Of a stretch of DNA of 5,483 nt, positions 4,793 through 5,483 are shown one piece after another. A program made the translations under genes and the position numbers. The stretch comes from Candidatus Hermodarchaeota archaeon (GTDB lineage Archaea; Asgardarchaeota; Hermodarchaeia; Hermodarchaeales; Hermodarchaeaceae), in assembly GCA_016840185.1 (NCBI GenBank), contig JAEOSV010000154.1, positions 1 through 5,483 on the forward strand, written 5' to 3'. The notes below the pieces were generated by a model. The model did no database searches and had not been told where the DNA came from. It saw nothing but the letters and a program-made list of their open reading frames with translations. Within the stretch, counting starts at the first letter, position 1; the number at the start of each line of letters is the position of its first letter.

Positions 4793-5483
4793 TTAGCGGT
4801 TGACGATAGATTTCTTCCCCATCTTCTCTAACTGTTCTTCCTGGAGTACACGACGGAGAACCTTACCCACCATACTCTTAGGCAGGTCATCTCGGAATTC
4901 AACGAATTGAGGACGTTTGTAGTACGCCAGTTTGTCCTTGGTATATTCGATGATTTCGTCCACTGAGGCTTTTTCGCCTTCTTTGAGGACAACGACGGCC
5001 ATGACGGTTTCGCCCCGTTGTTCATCGGGAATCCCAAAAACGGCTGCTTCGACAATCTTGGGGTGTTCGAAAAGAACTTCTTCGACGTCACGTGGCCAGA
5101 CTTTGAATCCCGCACGATCAATCATCTGTTTGGCACGATCGACTATGTAGAAGTATCCATCTTCATCCATTTTTGCGATGTCACCGGTTCGCAGCCATCC
5201 GTCTTCCATTAATTGTTTGGCGGTTTCTTCCGGTTTATTCCAGTATCCTTGCATGATTTGCGGACCTTTGATGACGAGTTCACCCTCTTGTCCGGGGGGC
5301 AGGTCTTCGCCAGTGTCAAGGTCGATGATTTTTGCTAATGTGTTTGGCATGGGGACGCCAACAGAGCCTTCACGTTTCTTATCAAAAGGCGGTTTTTCTT
5401 GAATTGGATTGGCGTGAGTGACGGGGCTTGCTTCAGTTAGTCCATACCCTTCAACGATGTTAGCGCTGGCGATTTTTTCGAAC
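4793..5483 (-). CDS. long-chain fatty-acyl-CoA ligase (AMP-forming), C-terminal part
   Basis: Only the last 229 residues are visible; the gene runs off the right edge, and a full member is usually about 500-580 residues. The open frame continues past the ATG at 5350 to the edge, so that ATG is internal. Motifs in order: YGLTEASPVTH (13-23, the adenylate-forming A5-type motif), EGELVIKGPQIMQGYWNKPE (67-86), GWLRTGDIAKMDEDGYFYIV (95-114, including the TGD aspartate), DR (115-116, the hinge to the C-terminal domain), and PKSMVGKVLRR (201-211) with the catalytic Lys207 of the acyl-adenylate step. The enzyme activates a fatty acid with ATP and transfers it to CoA. The chain-length preference is not readable. 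In the segment MIDRAGFKVWP (120-130) the usual 'IxxSGfnV' Ser is replaced by Ala. The C-terminus is complete, with a TAA stop. Confidence 0.93.
   Translation of the reverse strand, partial: FEKIASANIVEGYGLTEASPVTHANPIQEKPPFDKKREGSVGVPMPNTLAKIIDLDTGEDLPPGQEGELVIKGPQIMQGYWNKPEETAKQLMEDGWLRTGDIAKMDEDGYFYIVDRAKQMIDRAGFKVWPRDVEEVLFEHPKIVEAAVFGIPDEQRGETVMAVVVLKEGEKASVDEIIEYTKDKLAYYKRPQFVEFRDDLPKSMVGKVLRRVLQEEQLEKMGKKSIVNR

Overview
The window most likely comes from an archaeon. Starts are preceded by Shine-Dalgarno cores of the GGTGA/GGAGG type, which match an archaeal 16S tail. The longer gaps carry AT-rich TATA-like boxes about 25 bases before a plausible transcription start, and I see no clear bacterial -35/-10 pairs. 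Base composition is moderate. The mix of genes (SPFH protein, TPR protein, SCP2-like protein, nitroreductase, OsmC, acyl-CoA ligase) would fit a mesophilic, possibly Asgard-type archaeon, but that placement is an inference and a bacterium is not formally excluded.

Every gene I can support lies on the minus strand, so transcription runs from high to low coordinates. In that order: (1) the C-terminal part of a fatty-acyl-CoA ligase, cut by the right edge (5483-4793); (2) an OsmC/Ohr-family protein (4681-4253); (3) an unrecognised helical protein with long Ala-Pro linkers (4123-3392); (4) a compact cluster of five genes with gaps of 4 to 25 bases: nitroreductase (3274-2486), two small ribbon-helix-helix-like proteins (2460-2194 and 2180-1911), an SCP2-like protein (1893-1528) and a nine-repeat TPR protein (1523-531); (5) the N-terminal part of an SPFH/stomatin-like membrane protein, cut by the left edge (332-1).

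The five-gene cluster is the main point of interest. A flavin-dependent reductase, two tandem DNA-binding-type proteins, a lipid-carrier-fold protein and a protein-interaction scaffold appear to share one promoter near 3320. A thiol peroxidase-family gene and an acyl-CoA ligase lie just upstream, and a membrane-organising SPFH gene just downstream. The neighbourhood hints at handling of hydrophobic or oxidised compounds near the membrane, but no reaction can be assigned from sequence alone. The gaps hold candidate TATA boxes, a 14-bp perfect palindrome at 466-479, tandem 8-bp direct repeats at 3345-3362, and a 7-bp dyad at 4207-4237. I found no rRNA, tRNA, CRISPR array, insertion sequence or attachment site.
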